Assembly: GCA_029339195.1 (NCBI GenBank)
Contig: JAPTJF010000133.1
Span: forward strand, 1 to 64,000
Direction: 5' to 3'
DNA length: 64,000 nucleotides
Origin: Micractinium sp. NFX-FRZ
Taxonomy: Eukaryota; Chlorophyta; Trebouxiophyceae; Chlorellales; Chlorellaceae
Part shown: piece by piece, positions 33,875 through 44,911 of the stretch
How the letters are laid out: the number at the start of each line of letters is the position of its first letter
Numbering within the stretch: the stretch's first letter is position 1
The notes under the pieces: model-generated
Database searches by the model: none
Told to the model about the DNA's origin: nothing
Seen by the model: the letters and a program-made list of their open reading frames with translations, nothing else
Made by a program: the position numbers and the translations under genes

Positions 33875-36562
33875 CTACTTGCTCTTCTTCTTGCCGCCCG
33901 CCGCCGCAGGCACGGGCTCCGGCGCCGGCTCAGCCGACTTCTGCACGCCCAGCGCCTTGGCAATCATGACAAAGCTGATGCCGCCCGCCATGTTGTTGGC
34001 GCCACGGATGACAGAGGTGAAGAGGCGGAAGAGGGAGGAGGGCATGATGGGCTGCAGGATCTGCAGGGCGGGGAAGCAGCAGGGGCGGGAGGCAAGGCCA
34101 GTGGCCAGTGGTCAGGCAGGGGGTGCACCAGGGGTGGGAGTGCGGGGGAAGCGGCGCCAGGGGGCGCACCAGGGATGGGAGTGCGGGGGAGCCGGCGAGG
34201 ATAGCTGTCCTGCCCGGCCTGCTGCGCATCTGGTGGCGCTGCACATTACCCACAGCACGGCACAGCATAACACAGCGCGGCACAGCATCCCCCCGTCGTC
34301 ATCACCCCCCTCCTCCCCCCACCATGTCCAGGCCATTGAGCATCTGGTAGCGCAGGTTGGAGGAGAAGCCCATGTGCAGGGCCCAGCAGGAGGCGTTGCC
34401 CACAATGCTGGGGGGGGTGTTCTGCGCAGGCAGGAGGAAGGGAGGAGTGTGGTGAGAGGCGGGGGCATGGTGGGGGACGGAAGGAGGGCGAGCGGCGAGG
34501 GTTGAGCGGCAGGAAGGTCGGCAGAGGCGGATGAGCACAGCACGGCAAGCAGGCAGGCAAGCAGGCACACAGGCCGCTGTGCTCTCATCGGTGTGGCTGC
34601 ACGCCTGTCCCAGCCACACCGGCCAGCACAACAGAGAGCCCAATCTCAGCTCTCTGGCGCCTCTCCAACCCCCAGTTGACGCTCTGCATTCCCGACCGAT
34701 ATGCTGCCTTTCGGCCCACCACCACCACTCCCCTCCCTCCCCTCACCGGGCTGGAGAAGGTTGGGTCCATCTTCTTGCGCAGCTCCAGGAGGCCGTTGGA
34801 GGTAGCGGTGCCCACCAGGCCGGCGCACATGCCGATGAAGGCAAACACGCAGCCCTTGTAGCCAAAGTTGATGAGGCGGGAGCCCAGGCCAAAGCCGGGC
34901 TCAAACAGGTGGCCGGCTGCGCACACAGGTGGGGGGGAGGGGCGTGGAGCGGGGCAGGGGGTCAGGTTTGGGGTGGGGGATGCAAGGGTGGCAGGGGGGC
35001 GCAAGGGTTGCATGAGGCGAGCCTGCTACGGACTGCGGCGCCAGCTACCGGCAGGCAGGGGCCCGCAACCCGCACACAAGCAGCGCATGCACACCCCTTG
35101 CCTCCTCCCATTGCGACTCAACAACCCACAACCCCACCCAGTGTGCGCTCTGGTTGCGGTGCCCAGGCATTGCTCCTCCGCACCAACAACCAACATATTT
35201 CACACCGCAGCTCAACAAGCGGTATGCCAAACTCACTGGGTGCGCCCCAGCCACGCAGGTAGTACTCCCCAAAGATCTTCTGCACCAGGCCCAGCTTGGC
35301 GCCGGCGCCGCCCGCTGAAGCCACGGGTGCCAGCAGGTACATGAGCGCAAAGTTGACGATGGAGCCGACCTGCGGCGGTTGGTTGAGAGGGGGAGTGGGG
35401 AATGCGGAGGTCGGCGTGCAGTGCAGTGCAGTGCTGTGCTGACCGGACCGGGTGCAAGAGGAGCGCGCAGTTGGCGATGGGAGCCGGGCATGCAAGGCAG
35501 GGCGCCGGGTCGCCAGTGGCAGGGTGTGGTGCCAATAACTGGGGTAGCGCTAGGCAGCAGTGAAGTGGTTGAGGTGAGACCACGCTTTGGTGTTTAAAGC
35601 AAGTGTTGAGGGATAGCGGAGGACGGCAGCGTCTGGCTGGGCTTGCATACCATCTTACCCTGCACCCTGCACCCACTTGCGGGCACCAAGCACGCAACAG
35701 TGCATCATCAGGCTAGCACCCAGCCCAACAAGCGCAACCCGGCGAACAGGCCAGCGCTTGTTACAAATGAAACACGCGCATGCAATCCCAGCTGCCCCAA
35801 AGCACAGGAAACAAATCAACCCCAAGCAGGGCACTCACCACGAGGGTGGCAAACACAAAGTCGAGCTCGTTGAGTCCCCAGTTGGGGCGGGAGGCCATGT
35901 CGCCCACCACGGACGCCGACACGCCGATGACCTGCTCAATCATGACCTTGTACACAAACTGAGGGTCGGCGGCCACGCGGTCCTGCCAGCCCTTCCAGCC
36001 AAACACCTTCTTCTCCGGCTTCTGCTCGCCGTCGTCGCCGCCGTCGCCGCCACCGCCGCCGCCGCCAGAGCCGCCGCTGCCGCCAGAGCTGCCGCCGGAG
36101 CCGCCATCGCCGCCACCGGCTGCTGCTATCCACTGCGCTTCCTGGCGCCTGCGATGGGGAGTATGCCGGATGGATGCCGGGTGTGCACAGGGTCAAAAGT
36201 GGCAGCGGAGTGCGGGCGCAAGGTGCAGGCACACGAGCGGGCGGGCGGCGGGAGGGCGAGCAACAGGCAGGAGGTGGTGGCGCGTCTGGGGCCCCTCGAT
36301 GAAGCCATCTTGAGCGCCCAGCAAACTTACAACCCCACAGGCCTGCACTCGCGCTGCCAGCCAACCGCAAGCAAGCGGGCGGCGGCAACCCCCACCCGCA
36401 CCAGTTGAGCTTGTTACTGCAGCTTCTGTGTTGCTGCTGCTGTCCCAGAGGTCTGCCGCCAACGATGGCACGCATGCTGCCGCTAGGCCGCCGGCCAGCG
36501 GGCCGAGCAGAAGGCCCCGCCTGGCAAAGGACTGCCCGCATGCTGCAACTGGGTGCCGCCAT
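33875..36562 (-). CDS. RETICULATA-related plastid envelope protein (DUF3411)
   Basis: Exons (complement) 36402-36562, 35839-36148, 35237-35369, 34747-34916, 34323-34421 and 33875-34060 give 352 aa. The N-terminus (MAAPSCSMRAVLCQAG..., rich in Ser/Arg/Ala, no acids) looks like a chloroplast transit peptide. A long Gly/Asp/Ser linker follows (about 64-95). The core matches the RETICULATA-related family: DPQFVYKVMIEQVIG, IVNFALMYLLAP, GYKGCVFAFIGMCAGLVG, then SIVGNASCW and SSNLRYQMLNGLD. Several hydrophobic helices fit a multi-spanning envelope membrane protein. Plant members affect leaf mesophyll and plastid development and may transport metabolites; the biochemical role is not settled. The first exon and its donor (AAC TG|GTGCGG) were chosen because they give a transit-like leader in the right phase. 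Confidence 0.85.
34125..34206. repeat. 41-bp tandem duplication in intron
   Basis: Two similar 41-bp units (34125 and 34166) rich in GGGAGTGCGGGGG, in the last intron of the RETICULATA-related gene. They are not copies of an exon edge. Confidence 0.65.
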
Positions 36563-37193
36563 CGTAAAAATCGAGTGAGTTTGCGCAACGGAGCGCAAGC
36601 CAGTTTTGACCTGATCATGCGCCACCCAGCTGGCGGCGGGCACATGGTCTTGCTTGGGACTTTGGCGTGAGCATATGTTATGGGCCACAATCCTGAGCGT
36701 GTTGCTGCCATGGAGTCGTATTCTTAACTTAGTATTGATCAAGGTGGCCGCTGCTGCCGGTGCAGCACGGCACTGCGGTTTGCGGGCACAGACGCCGCCG
36801 AGGGCAGTGGCAGCAAATCAGGCAACACCTTGGCGGCGATTGCACACGGGCTTGCTGCATTGTACCCCGTGTCATATGTTGCCTGTAACTTTCGTAGGGG
36901 GCGGCAGCGTTGAGTAAGGCACGGAACCCAAAAAAGGGCAGGCAACATATGACAGCGCCGTGCCGCCTGGCTGGCGCTGACCACGTGGGCGTGGCCGTGA
37001 GCTGCCGCCGCGCTGGGCCAGTTTCTCAACCCCTGCCGCCCGAACCCAAGCCGGTGAAACACGTATTGGCTAGGGTTTTACCTCTTCATTTCGCCCCTCA
37101 AAAAGAGACGCGCGGTTGAGGTTGCTCGGCTCAGCTGGTCCCACGCAGCAGGCTGCCACAGCTCTGGCAGGCCTTTGGCAGGCCCTAGGCAGC
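36563..37193. promoter_or_regulatory. divergent intergenic region with 16-bp inverted repeat
   Basis: 631 bp between the starts of the RETICULATA-related (-) and cation-transporter (+) genes. It contains a perfect 16-bp inverted repeat: TGTCATATGTTGCCTG at 36870-36885, with its complement at 36939-36954 and a 53-nt spacer. It could be a paired binding site or a small foldback element. Transcription direction and function are not shown by sequence. Confidence 0.5.
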
Positions 37194-40100
37194 ATGCAGG
37201 AGCCACTGCTGGGCGCCAGGAACTCAGAGCAGGATGGACCCGCGTTTGGGACGGCGAAGGAGGCGGCGGCAGGGCCAGCGGCGGCCGCAGACGCGCTGGC
37301 CGCCCGCATCACGCTCGCTATCTACTACAGCCTGGCCTGCAACGTCGCCCTGCTCGCTGCCAAGGGAGCGGCCTTCCTCCTGAGGTGCGCCTGCCAGGGT
37401 AGAGCTGCCCCAGCAGCTTGAAGGTGCTTCCTGCAGTCGTTGGGGGACGTCGGATCGTGCCCATGCTCCACCCGCCTGCACAACCTGCTGCACAGTAACC
37501 TGCGCCAGCCGCCGCGTCGTCCACTGCCTTCCTCCCCGCTGCGGCGTGCAGCGGCAGCATGGCGGTGCTGGCCAGCGCTGTTGACTCCCTCATCGATCTG
37601 GCCAGCCAAGCGGTGATCAGTCTGGCAGACCGGTCCATGGCCAGGTGAGCGGGTGGCGCCTGCCAGACTGGTGTTTACAGCAGGCAGCGGGCATGGGGCA
37701 GCAGGCGGGGGGCACCGGACAGTGGCAGGTCGCCACCCGGTGGCCACACCACCGTCCGCATGCACCGTGAGCTGGCATCCCTGCGGGACGGCCACTCACT
37801 GCCACACCTACACATACACCTTGTGTATCACGCCGGTGCGCTCCCTGCCTCCACCCGCTTGAGCCCGCCATGACATCATCCTGTGCCTGCAATTCACAGG
37901 AAAGATGCGCGCTGCCCCTCCGGTTAGCCCAGCCGCAAGGTTGTCCCTCAAGGTTGTCCCTGTCCCTGCCTGCCGCCTCCCACTCACAGGAAGGATGTGC
38001 GCTACCCCGCCGGCAAGGCCCGGCTGGAGCCCATCTCCGTGCTGGGCTGCGCCTTCCTCATGAGCCTGGGGGCGCTGGGGGTGGTGCAGGAGTCGGCGGC
38101 CAAGTGGGTGCAGGGCGTGCGCTCAGGTGCGCCGGTGTCTCCCCCGGTTGAGCGACCCATGTCCCTGGGGCAGCGCAGCTGCAGCACTTGCTGCTGTGAG
38201 AGGCCCTCTGTGCCCTGTGCGGCTGCGTGAAGCATTTGGCGCTGCTTCCCAGCTCAGCAGCTCCCAACGCCCAGGCCCCTGCTGCCCTCCCGCCAGGTGT
38301 GCCGCCGCCCCTGGAGCTCACCCCGCTGCTGCTTGGCGTGCTGGCCCTGGCGACGCTGCTGAAGCTGGGGCTGTACTTCTACTGCGTGGCGCTGCGCGGC
38401 CACTCGGGGGCGGCAGAGGCGCTGGCAGGTAGGACAGAATGGAGGGTGGTGCCCCTGCAGACCTGGTCCGCACCAGCTGCCAGCACAAATGCCTAGGTCT
38501 TTGCTGCTAGCGCTCCCACCTGCCAGCATTTGTTCCGCGCTCCTCGATCCTGAAACATGTGTGCCCCCTTCCCTTCTGCTCTCCCGCTCCTGCAGAGGAC
38601 CACCTGAATGACGTGGCCAGCAACCTAGGTAAGGTGGGGGAGCAGCGTTGGGAGGGTGACTTGATATCTCCCGCACCTGAAGCTGGCCGCCTGGGTGTGC
38701 AGCATGCCGTGGCTCAGGTATTGAGGCACAGGTCTGAGTAAGCTCCACCCTCTGCCTTGTGCGCAGGCGCCATCCTCACAGCTGCCGTGGCATCCTGGGA
38801 CAGCCGCCTGTGGTGGGCCGACCCCGCCGGCGGCATCCTCATCTCCGCCCTCATCGTCTGGCGCTGGGCCCGCATCACGCAGCACAGCGTGGCCAAAGTG
38901 GTGAGGGGGCCACAGCCTTGTTGACTCACTGCTGAGCCTGCCTCCCGTGCGCCAGGGCAGGGCAGGGTACGCCTGCAGCCTGCACAGGTTGCATGTCGCC
39001 AGCGCCGTGCCCTCTCCGTGTGCCAACCGAACTGCCTGCCTCATGCCACCCCTCATGTCAGCCCGCCCAGGCATGAGCAACCCCACCGCTTCCATCTCAC
39101 ACGCGCCTCCGCCCCGCTGCCCGTGAAGGTCGGGGTGTCCGCCCGCAGCGAGCTGTTGGATTTGGTGACTGACATGGCGCGTGAGCACCACCCACACACC
39201 CGCGCTGGCTTCCTGCGTGCCTACCACGTGGGCCAGCGGGTGGCTGTTGACTGCGAGTTGGAGGTGAGGGAGGGGCGGGCCAGAGGGGCTGTGTGGAGGT
39301 TGGGTGAGGAAGGGTTGCGCCATTGGCAGGCTGGAGGGCGGAGCCGGCCTCCCACTGTGGCACAGTGCCTGCCCGCCTCCCTGCCACCCTGCCACCAGGT
39401 CTTGCATCAGCAGGATACCTCCCATCTGTTATAGCACAAATGATTCCCGGACGCCATCCCCTGCCAAGCCGCCCGCCTGCCTGTGCAGGGCCCTCCAGAC
39501 CTGACGATCCTCGAGGCAGCCGCCATCAGCCAGTCGCTCAAAGAGAAGTTTGAGGCGCTGCCAGAGGTGGAAGAGGCCTCTGTTGTGATGGTCCCACGAG
39601 GGGCACACACCAGCGTCAGCCACCCGGCACTGCTGCTGCCCGACCCGGTCAGCAAGCCGCCGGGGACGGCAGATGTGCCGGAGCTGGAGGGGGCGGCCTC
39701 TGTGCTGGCATCTGCTGCGCTGGCGGTGTCGCCAGGCTGGCAGATCGCTGCGGGGGCGGCAGAGGAGGTGGCGCCAGCAGGGCCAAGCAGTGACGTGGAA
39801 AAGGGCATTGAGCCGCCAGACGCCGCCGGTGCCAGCAGCAGCAGGGGGCAGCCTGCTGAGCGCTTGCCTCCCCCGTACCTGCGCCAGCTGTCAGCGCCAG
39901 CTGCCGTGCTCCGGCGCAGCCTGGGTGACGGCCCTGGGTCGCCCACACTTGGCAGTCCACGTGGCTCGCAGCACCACGAGTGTGCTTCGTATGCTGAGCA
40001 CGTGGCGTGGATGAGGAGCCTGCGGGACGGGCCCGGCAGGGGCCTCACGTCCGCCTCTTTCAGGGGGAGGGACGGGCTGGAGGGGGCAGCTGCCAGCGTG

Positions 40101-40256
40101 GCAGCAGAGCATGCTCAGGAGCAGCAGCGGGAGGTAGAGCAAGGGCAGCCACAGGCGGAGCAGCAGCACGGGGGGAGGCTAGGTCGGGCCGGCCTTGAGC
40201 TAGCGGATGAGGAAGATGCGCGGCTGGGCAGCACAGACAGCAGCGACAGCGGCTAG
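37194..40256 (+). CDS. cation diffusion facilitator (Mn-CDF / MTP type)
   Basis: Exons 37194-37384, 37552-37644, 37990-38126, 38297-38428, 38596-38628, 38767-38900, 39129-39263 and 39489-40256 give 540 aa. Metal-site motifs of the Mn-type subgroup are visible: DSLID (75-79) in the second helix and DHLNDVASN (D186, D190) in the fifth. Four to six membrane helices surround them (ISVLGCAFLMSLGALGVV, TPLLLGVLALATLLKLGLYFYC, GGILISALIVWRW). A cytosolic ferredoxin-like domain follows (HTRAGFLRAYHVGQRVAVDCELE, LPEVEEASV). CDF proteins export or sequester divalent metals by proton antiport; DxxxD in both sites suggests Mn, with Fe possible. The last 200 residues are a low-complexity extension absent from typical members of about 400 aa. 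Start is the ATG of MQEPLLGAR; no in-frame ATG is closer to a transit signal. Confidence 0.88.
37894..38013. repeat. duplicate of CDF exon 3 acceptor edge
   Basis: 37894-37923 matches 37984-38013, which spans the TCACAG acceptor and first 24 bases of exon 3 (encoding KDVRYPAG). There are about four differences; offset 90 bp. The copy keeps an intact TCACAG acceptor. Confidence 0.8.
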
Positions 40257-40593
40257 CCAGAAATGAGCTAGTGACGGGGCGATGTGCATGCAAATGTCAA
40301 CAACTGACATTGGGTTTGCTCTACGAGGGGACTTGCATGCACGAATTAATGCGGAAAGAGAAGTGGCTGCAGTCAGATGCAACCTGCTGATCAACCTGCT
40401 AATTGGTTTTGCTGTGATCAAAAGCACGGTCACAGCAGCAGTGGGCGGCTTCAACTTTGAAGCTCCTGAGCCCGTGTTGGTCGTGTTGGAAGGCGTGCCT
40501 CGTCATCTTCCCTTCATGTTGTAGGTGGTTCACTGCAACGTAAGGGGCACCGCTTGTAACCCTTGTGTAGCCTCGGCAGGCAACCTGTTAAAG
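40257..40593. other. intergenic: 3' UTR and promoter
   Basis: 337 bp between two (+) genes. The only TGTAA (40554) is 36 bp before the next ATG, so the transporter's 3' UTR may overlap the BTB gene leader. An 80-codon open frame at 40282-40524 has no recognisable domain. Confidence 0.35.
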
Positions 40594-41618
40594 ATGCAGA
40601 CCGTGCAGAGCCACCTGACCCCAGCGGTGCTGCAGCGCCTGGGCAAGCCCGACACGACTGTCGTCCTGGGCAGCTCGCGCTTCCCAGTGCACCGCTCCTA
40701 CGTCTCTGCCTGCTCTGGGGTGCTCAGCAACCTCCTGTCAGACTTCCGAGGCGAGGGGGAGCTGCGCCTGCTGTCGGGCAGCGGCGGCAGCGCAGGCGGC
40801 GCCGCCATTGAGACTAATGTTGCGGGCAGCGAGGTGCCACCAGCCATCAAGAGCAAGCAGCACTTCGAGCTCTTTCTGAAGCAGATGTACAGCGGCACTG
40901 GCGCCGTGACCAGCGAAGAGCAGGCGCTGGCGCTGCTCAGTCTCGCTGACTACTGGCACTGCCCGGTGGTGCTGCCCGCTGCTGATGCCTACCTGGCAAC
41001 TGCGCTGTGGGCCGGCGAGCTCGGTGCATTGGCGTTTGCCAATGAAGCTGAGCTCACGATTGACGGAGACGAGCGGTTCAGGTGTCGCCGTGATGACGAC
41101 GAGGTGGCGCGGCTTGTGGAGCTGGCATCCCAGCACAAGCTGCGCAGGTGGGAGGGTTTGGTGGCACATTTTGTGGTCATTGAACGCAGAGCATGCATGC
41201 ACAAAACAGGCTCACTGGCGCCCTGCACATGGCAATGCTGCTGTCGCAGCAGTTTGCGCGTGCATGATGATGACACTCGCCTAGCTGCACCCCTCCCTGT
41301 ATCTGCAGGCTGATGGCTGCCTGCCTGCCGCTGGTGCTGTCCCTGGATTGTGCCGTCAGTGTATCCGCCATCCGCCAGCTGGATCAGGTGCTGCTGGCCT
41401 CGCTGCTGGTAGACATGCGCCAGCATGGCATGGAAGTGACGTACGGCTGCGAGGACCAGCTTACTTGTGAGGGGGAGAAGCACATTATCACAGCGTCCCG
41501 CAGCTGCGCCGCTGGGCTCTGCTGCAAGGAGTGCCGGGAGGAGATGGAGCTGGAGTGGCGCAAGTGCTCAGAGCGCATCGAGAAGGCGCTGATTGCGGCA
41601 GGCTGGGGTGGTGCCTGA
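40594..41618 (+). CDS. BTB/POZ domain protein
   Basis: Exons 40594-41147 and 41309-41618 give 287 aa. Residues about 20-125 form a BTB fold: PDTTVVLGSSRFPVHRSYVS, the classic core where the strand-turn HR precedes the helix, then SGVLSNLLSDF and FELFLKQMYSGTGAVTSEEQ, then LLSLADYWHCP. A Gly/Ser insertion splits the central part. The C-terminal region resembles a BACK-like helical segment and ends in a Cys-rich helix (CAAGLCCKECREEMELEW). BTB proteins dimerise and often recruit cullin-3 ubiquitin ligases; the partner here is unknown. The frame stays open upstream of the chosen ATG (MQTVQSHLTPAVLQRLG) but has no earlier ATG, so this start is preferred. Confidence 0.82.
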
Positions 41619-41951
41619 GCGCATGGCACACAGCCAGATGTACGCAGCAGCGGCAGCCGCCGTCTGCATAACCCGTTGCACCCCAATGCACCCCACTTGT
41701 GCCAGCAGCCCTCTGCCGTGCCTCTTTTGTTAGCGGAAAGTGCTTCTATGCCATGCTTATACAATCTGACAGTTAGGTTCTGCGTCAAGTCGAAGAATGC
41801 ATTGTGTGGATGAAGCAGTCGAGCGATAACAAACAAAGCGTAAGGGTGAAGGAATTAAGTGGTCTTGGAAATAAGGTGGGTCAGGTACGCTCAGCAGTGC
41901 GGGGGTCTATGTAGCGATGCAACTCGCACACACACAGTCACAGGAAGCCGG
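41619..41951. other. convergent intergenic region
   Basis: 333 bp between the 3' ends of the BTB (+) and BRO1 (-) genes. No TGTAA on either strand was noticed; relatively AT-rich around 41745-41860. Nothing coding seen. Confidence 0.3.
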
Positions 41952-44911
41952 TCACTTCTTCTTGCCGTCCCCGCCGCCGCTGTCGCCGTCGTGCTCCGGC
42001 TTGCCAGAGGCCCAGATCAGCGAGCGGGCGGGCAGCTTCATCAGGCCCAGCACTAAGTCGATGCACCACTGGATGGGGAATCCAATGCATGGGCAGCAGC
42101 ACTTGAGGGGCAGCAGCAGCACCCAGAGCACCACGCCCACCAGCCAAAGGGCCGCGAGAACGGGGAATGCCACTATGAAGGCCATGTAGCGGCAGCAGGA
42201 GCAGCCGGTGCTGTCAGCGTCACCAGGCGGTGCCGAGGCTGCTCCACCGCCGCCGCCCGCCGCCCCTGCCGCCGCCCCTGCCGCTGCCCCTGCTGCTGCA
42301 CCGCCACCGGCCGCTGCACCGCTGCTGCCGCCGCCGCTGCTGTGCATGGCCATGGCTGGAGGGGCCTGTGTGGGGCCTGCAGGTGGGGCAGGCCCCGCAC
42401 CAAAGCAGCGCTTCACCACCCCGTCCTTCACCACTTGAGCCGGGGGCGGCAGCGTGTAGGGCAGCGGGGACACCAGGCGCTTGCCAGCTGGCAGCGGCGG
42501 CACCTCTGCTGCCACGCGCTGGATGTACACAGTGTCTGCAGGGCAGGGCAGGGCAGGGCAGGGCAGAGGGGAGAGCAGGGTGAGGGCTCAGGGTTTGCAG
42601 AGAGTGCTGCGGGGCGGGCAGGGGAGGCGAGCGGCCCACATGCAAACCGCACTGCCCTCCTTGCCGACCAGAGAGGTGAACAGAGAACTACTGTGCGGCA
42701 CACGTGCCACCCGGCTTTCCAACCAGCCTGCGCCTGCCCCCGACTGCCATCCTCTGCACACCGCCCCCTCACCGTTCTCCCGCTGCATGCGGCGCTGCGT
42801 GTCGTTGATCAGTCGCTCCAGCTCCTCATCCACCCGCCTGCACAGCACAGCATGGCTTATCACGCACAGAATGATGTCCACGTCAGCAGGGTGAGCGTGG
42901 CAGGTGGTGTGTATGCGAGGGTTGACTGTGGCATACTGTGGCCCCGCCTGAAAGCCGGATGCAGCAAGATCGAGCAGGGGCAGCTGCTGCTCAAAGAGAC
43001 AGCCAACGCTGCAGCCACTGCAGCCCCTCCCCACCACCACAGCCAGGAACAAAGCTGGGCAGAGCACAGCCAGGCTCCTCTCTCCCGCACCTGTGCTGCA
43101 GGTTGAGCGTGGCGGGTGGCGCGGCGTCATAATTGCCGGCCGCCCGCCGTGCCGCCGCCAGCTGCTGGGCTGCCGCCTCCAGGCTCTTCAGCCCATCCCC
43201 GGCCTTGTCCGCCTTCCAGAGAGCAATGCCATTGAAGGCGTGCGCGTAAGCTAGGCAGTAGGCCTGCTTGTACTGCCCGTACTGCCACAGCTTGCAGCTG
43301 CCGGCGCCGGGCGCGGCTGCCGAGCTCAGCTGCGGGAGAGCGCACAGACAGAGCAGTGTTTTTGAGGCGGGGTATCACGTGCGCTACCGATAGAGCATGG
43401 GTTGCAGCCTGCGAAGCAGTTGCCCAATGCACTCCCCAGCACAGCACGCCTCCGGCATGCACCGACACACACATGCACATGCACACGCACCAAGCGCTGA
43501 TGCACAAATGTGACCTCACCTGGCTGCAGGCTTGGCCATACAGCTCTGCACTGTCCGCCGCCAGCGAGGCAATGAGGCTGGGCTGGTTGCCCTTCTGCAC
43601 CGCCCGCAGCACCGTCAGCTGCTGGGCGTCCGCCAGCACCACAGTGGACAGTGCACGCACCACCTGGATAAGCAAAGTGTAGGGGAGTTTGGTCAAGCCA
43701 TGGAGCAAGGGTTGGGAGATCAGGGGGTGCTGCTGCCAGTGCGGACAGCGCTCGCACCACCTGGGGAGAAGGATGCATGTTGGGGGGACGCTGAGCAGAG
43801 GCTGGGAGGAGCGGGTGCCGCTGGACCTCTGTCAGCACGGCGGTGTGTGCAGCTCTCGCACCACCTGGACAGAGGGGGGCACTGCTGGGGGGAAACAAGC
43901 TGGATGGGGAAGGACGCATCTGGATGCTCCTATGCGACACTGGGCCTCCTTGCCAGCGCATAGATTTGCCGCTGCCTGGCTGCTGCTAGAGCAGCTGCTG
44001 CACCCCGCCCTGCGCACCACCCTGGGCCCACCTGTGGGTCGCAGTCGGCTGACAGCCCGCCAGGCAGCGCGGGCAGCACGTCCCTTGCCAGCACTTCCAG
44101 CACCCCCGCCGCCTCACGAAGCAGCTTGTAGCTGCGGGTGGAGGCGGGGGTGGGCACGCCGCTGGGGCTGTCAGCGCAGGCTGCCGCCGCCGCATGCATG
44201 AGGCGCAGGGCAGCGGCGACCAGCACTGAGGCGAGCTCAAAAAGCGAGTCGGAGGAGGTGGAGGTGCGGGGCTGGGCGCCAGGTGGCGGCGCCAGCACAG
44301 CCTCGCTCCAGCCCCACTTGACGGCTTGACGGAGCCTGGAGGGCTGCCCGCCCGGTGATGACGAGCTGGGCGCTGCGCCGTTCTCGGCCGCTGCCAGCGC
44401 CTCATCAGGCGACGCTGCGTCGGCCGCCGCCGCTGCAGGCGCTGCATCGTTGTTGCCGCCGCTGCCGCTGCTGCTGTGTGCTGACACCAGGCCCAGCAGG
44501 AGGCCCAGATAGGTTGCCACCGCGTCATTGACTGCTGCTTCAGACACAGACGTGCTCTCCAGGGCTGCACAGCAGAGATTACCAAGGCAGGAGTGGGCGA
44601 GGGCGAGGGGCGGGCGGCGGCAGTGGCAGCAGCGCAACGCGCCCCTCCCGCCCCCCCAGGCGATCGCTACCTGTTGTCAGCGAGTGCTTGGCCTGTTCCA
44701 GCGATGACAGGTAGGCCAACGCCTCTTTCTCCACTGGGCCTTTGCCGATCAGCTTGCCAACTTGCTTCTTCAGGCTGGCGCCCGGCAGCGGCAGCTTGAT
44801 CGCATGCGAGTACATGTAGCTATGGATGATCACGGTGTCGGACGGCGCACCCCCGCCACCCCCTGTGCTCTCCTGCGCGCCAGGAGGCACGGTCAGTTCC
44901 ATTGTGGCCAT
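41952..44911 (-). CDS. BRO1-domain protein with C-terminal membrane segment
   Basis: Exons (complement) 44671-44911, 44032-44564, 43520-43663, 43091-43329, 42773-42837 and 41952-42535 give 601 aa. BRO1-type signatures are clear in the second half of the domain: YGQYKQAYCLAYAHAFNGIA, LWKADKAGDGLKSLEAA, then RVDEELERLINDTQ and ENDTVYIQRV with a following LPPL...LVSPLPYTLP. BRO1 domains bind ESCRT-III (Snf7/CHMP4) and act in endosomal sorting and membrane scission. After an Ala/Gly-rich linker comes CSCC, a hydrophobic segment (about 525-551), KCCCPC, a second amphipathic stretch, and a charged tail (GDGKKK). So this form may be membrane-anchored or palmitoylated rather than soluble like ALIX; that is inference. 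It resembles plant BRO1-like proteins more than ALIX, lacking the V and Pro-rich domains. Confidence 0.87.
43647..43869. repeat. two duplicates of BRO1 exon 3 acceptor edge
   Basis: The acceptor edge at 43647-43669 (encoding VVRALS) recurs at 43743-43764 and 43849-43869 in the intron, offsets about 96 and 105 bp. Both copies keep the CCAG|GTGGTGCG acceptor. Confidence 0.8.

Noticed and set aside
40282..40524. 80-codon (+) frame after the CDF gene
   Set aside because: Begins with ATG but shows no recognisable domain; better explained as 3' UTR or leader sequence.
43371..43400. Possible tRNA-like stem near GCGCTACCGATAGAGC
   Set aside because: No full cloverleaf, anticodon arm or T-loop consensus could be assembled.
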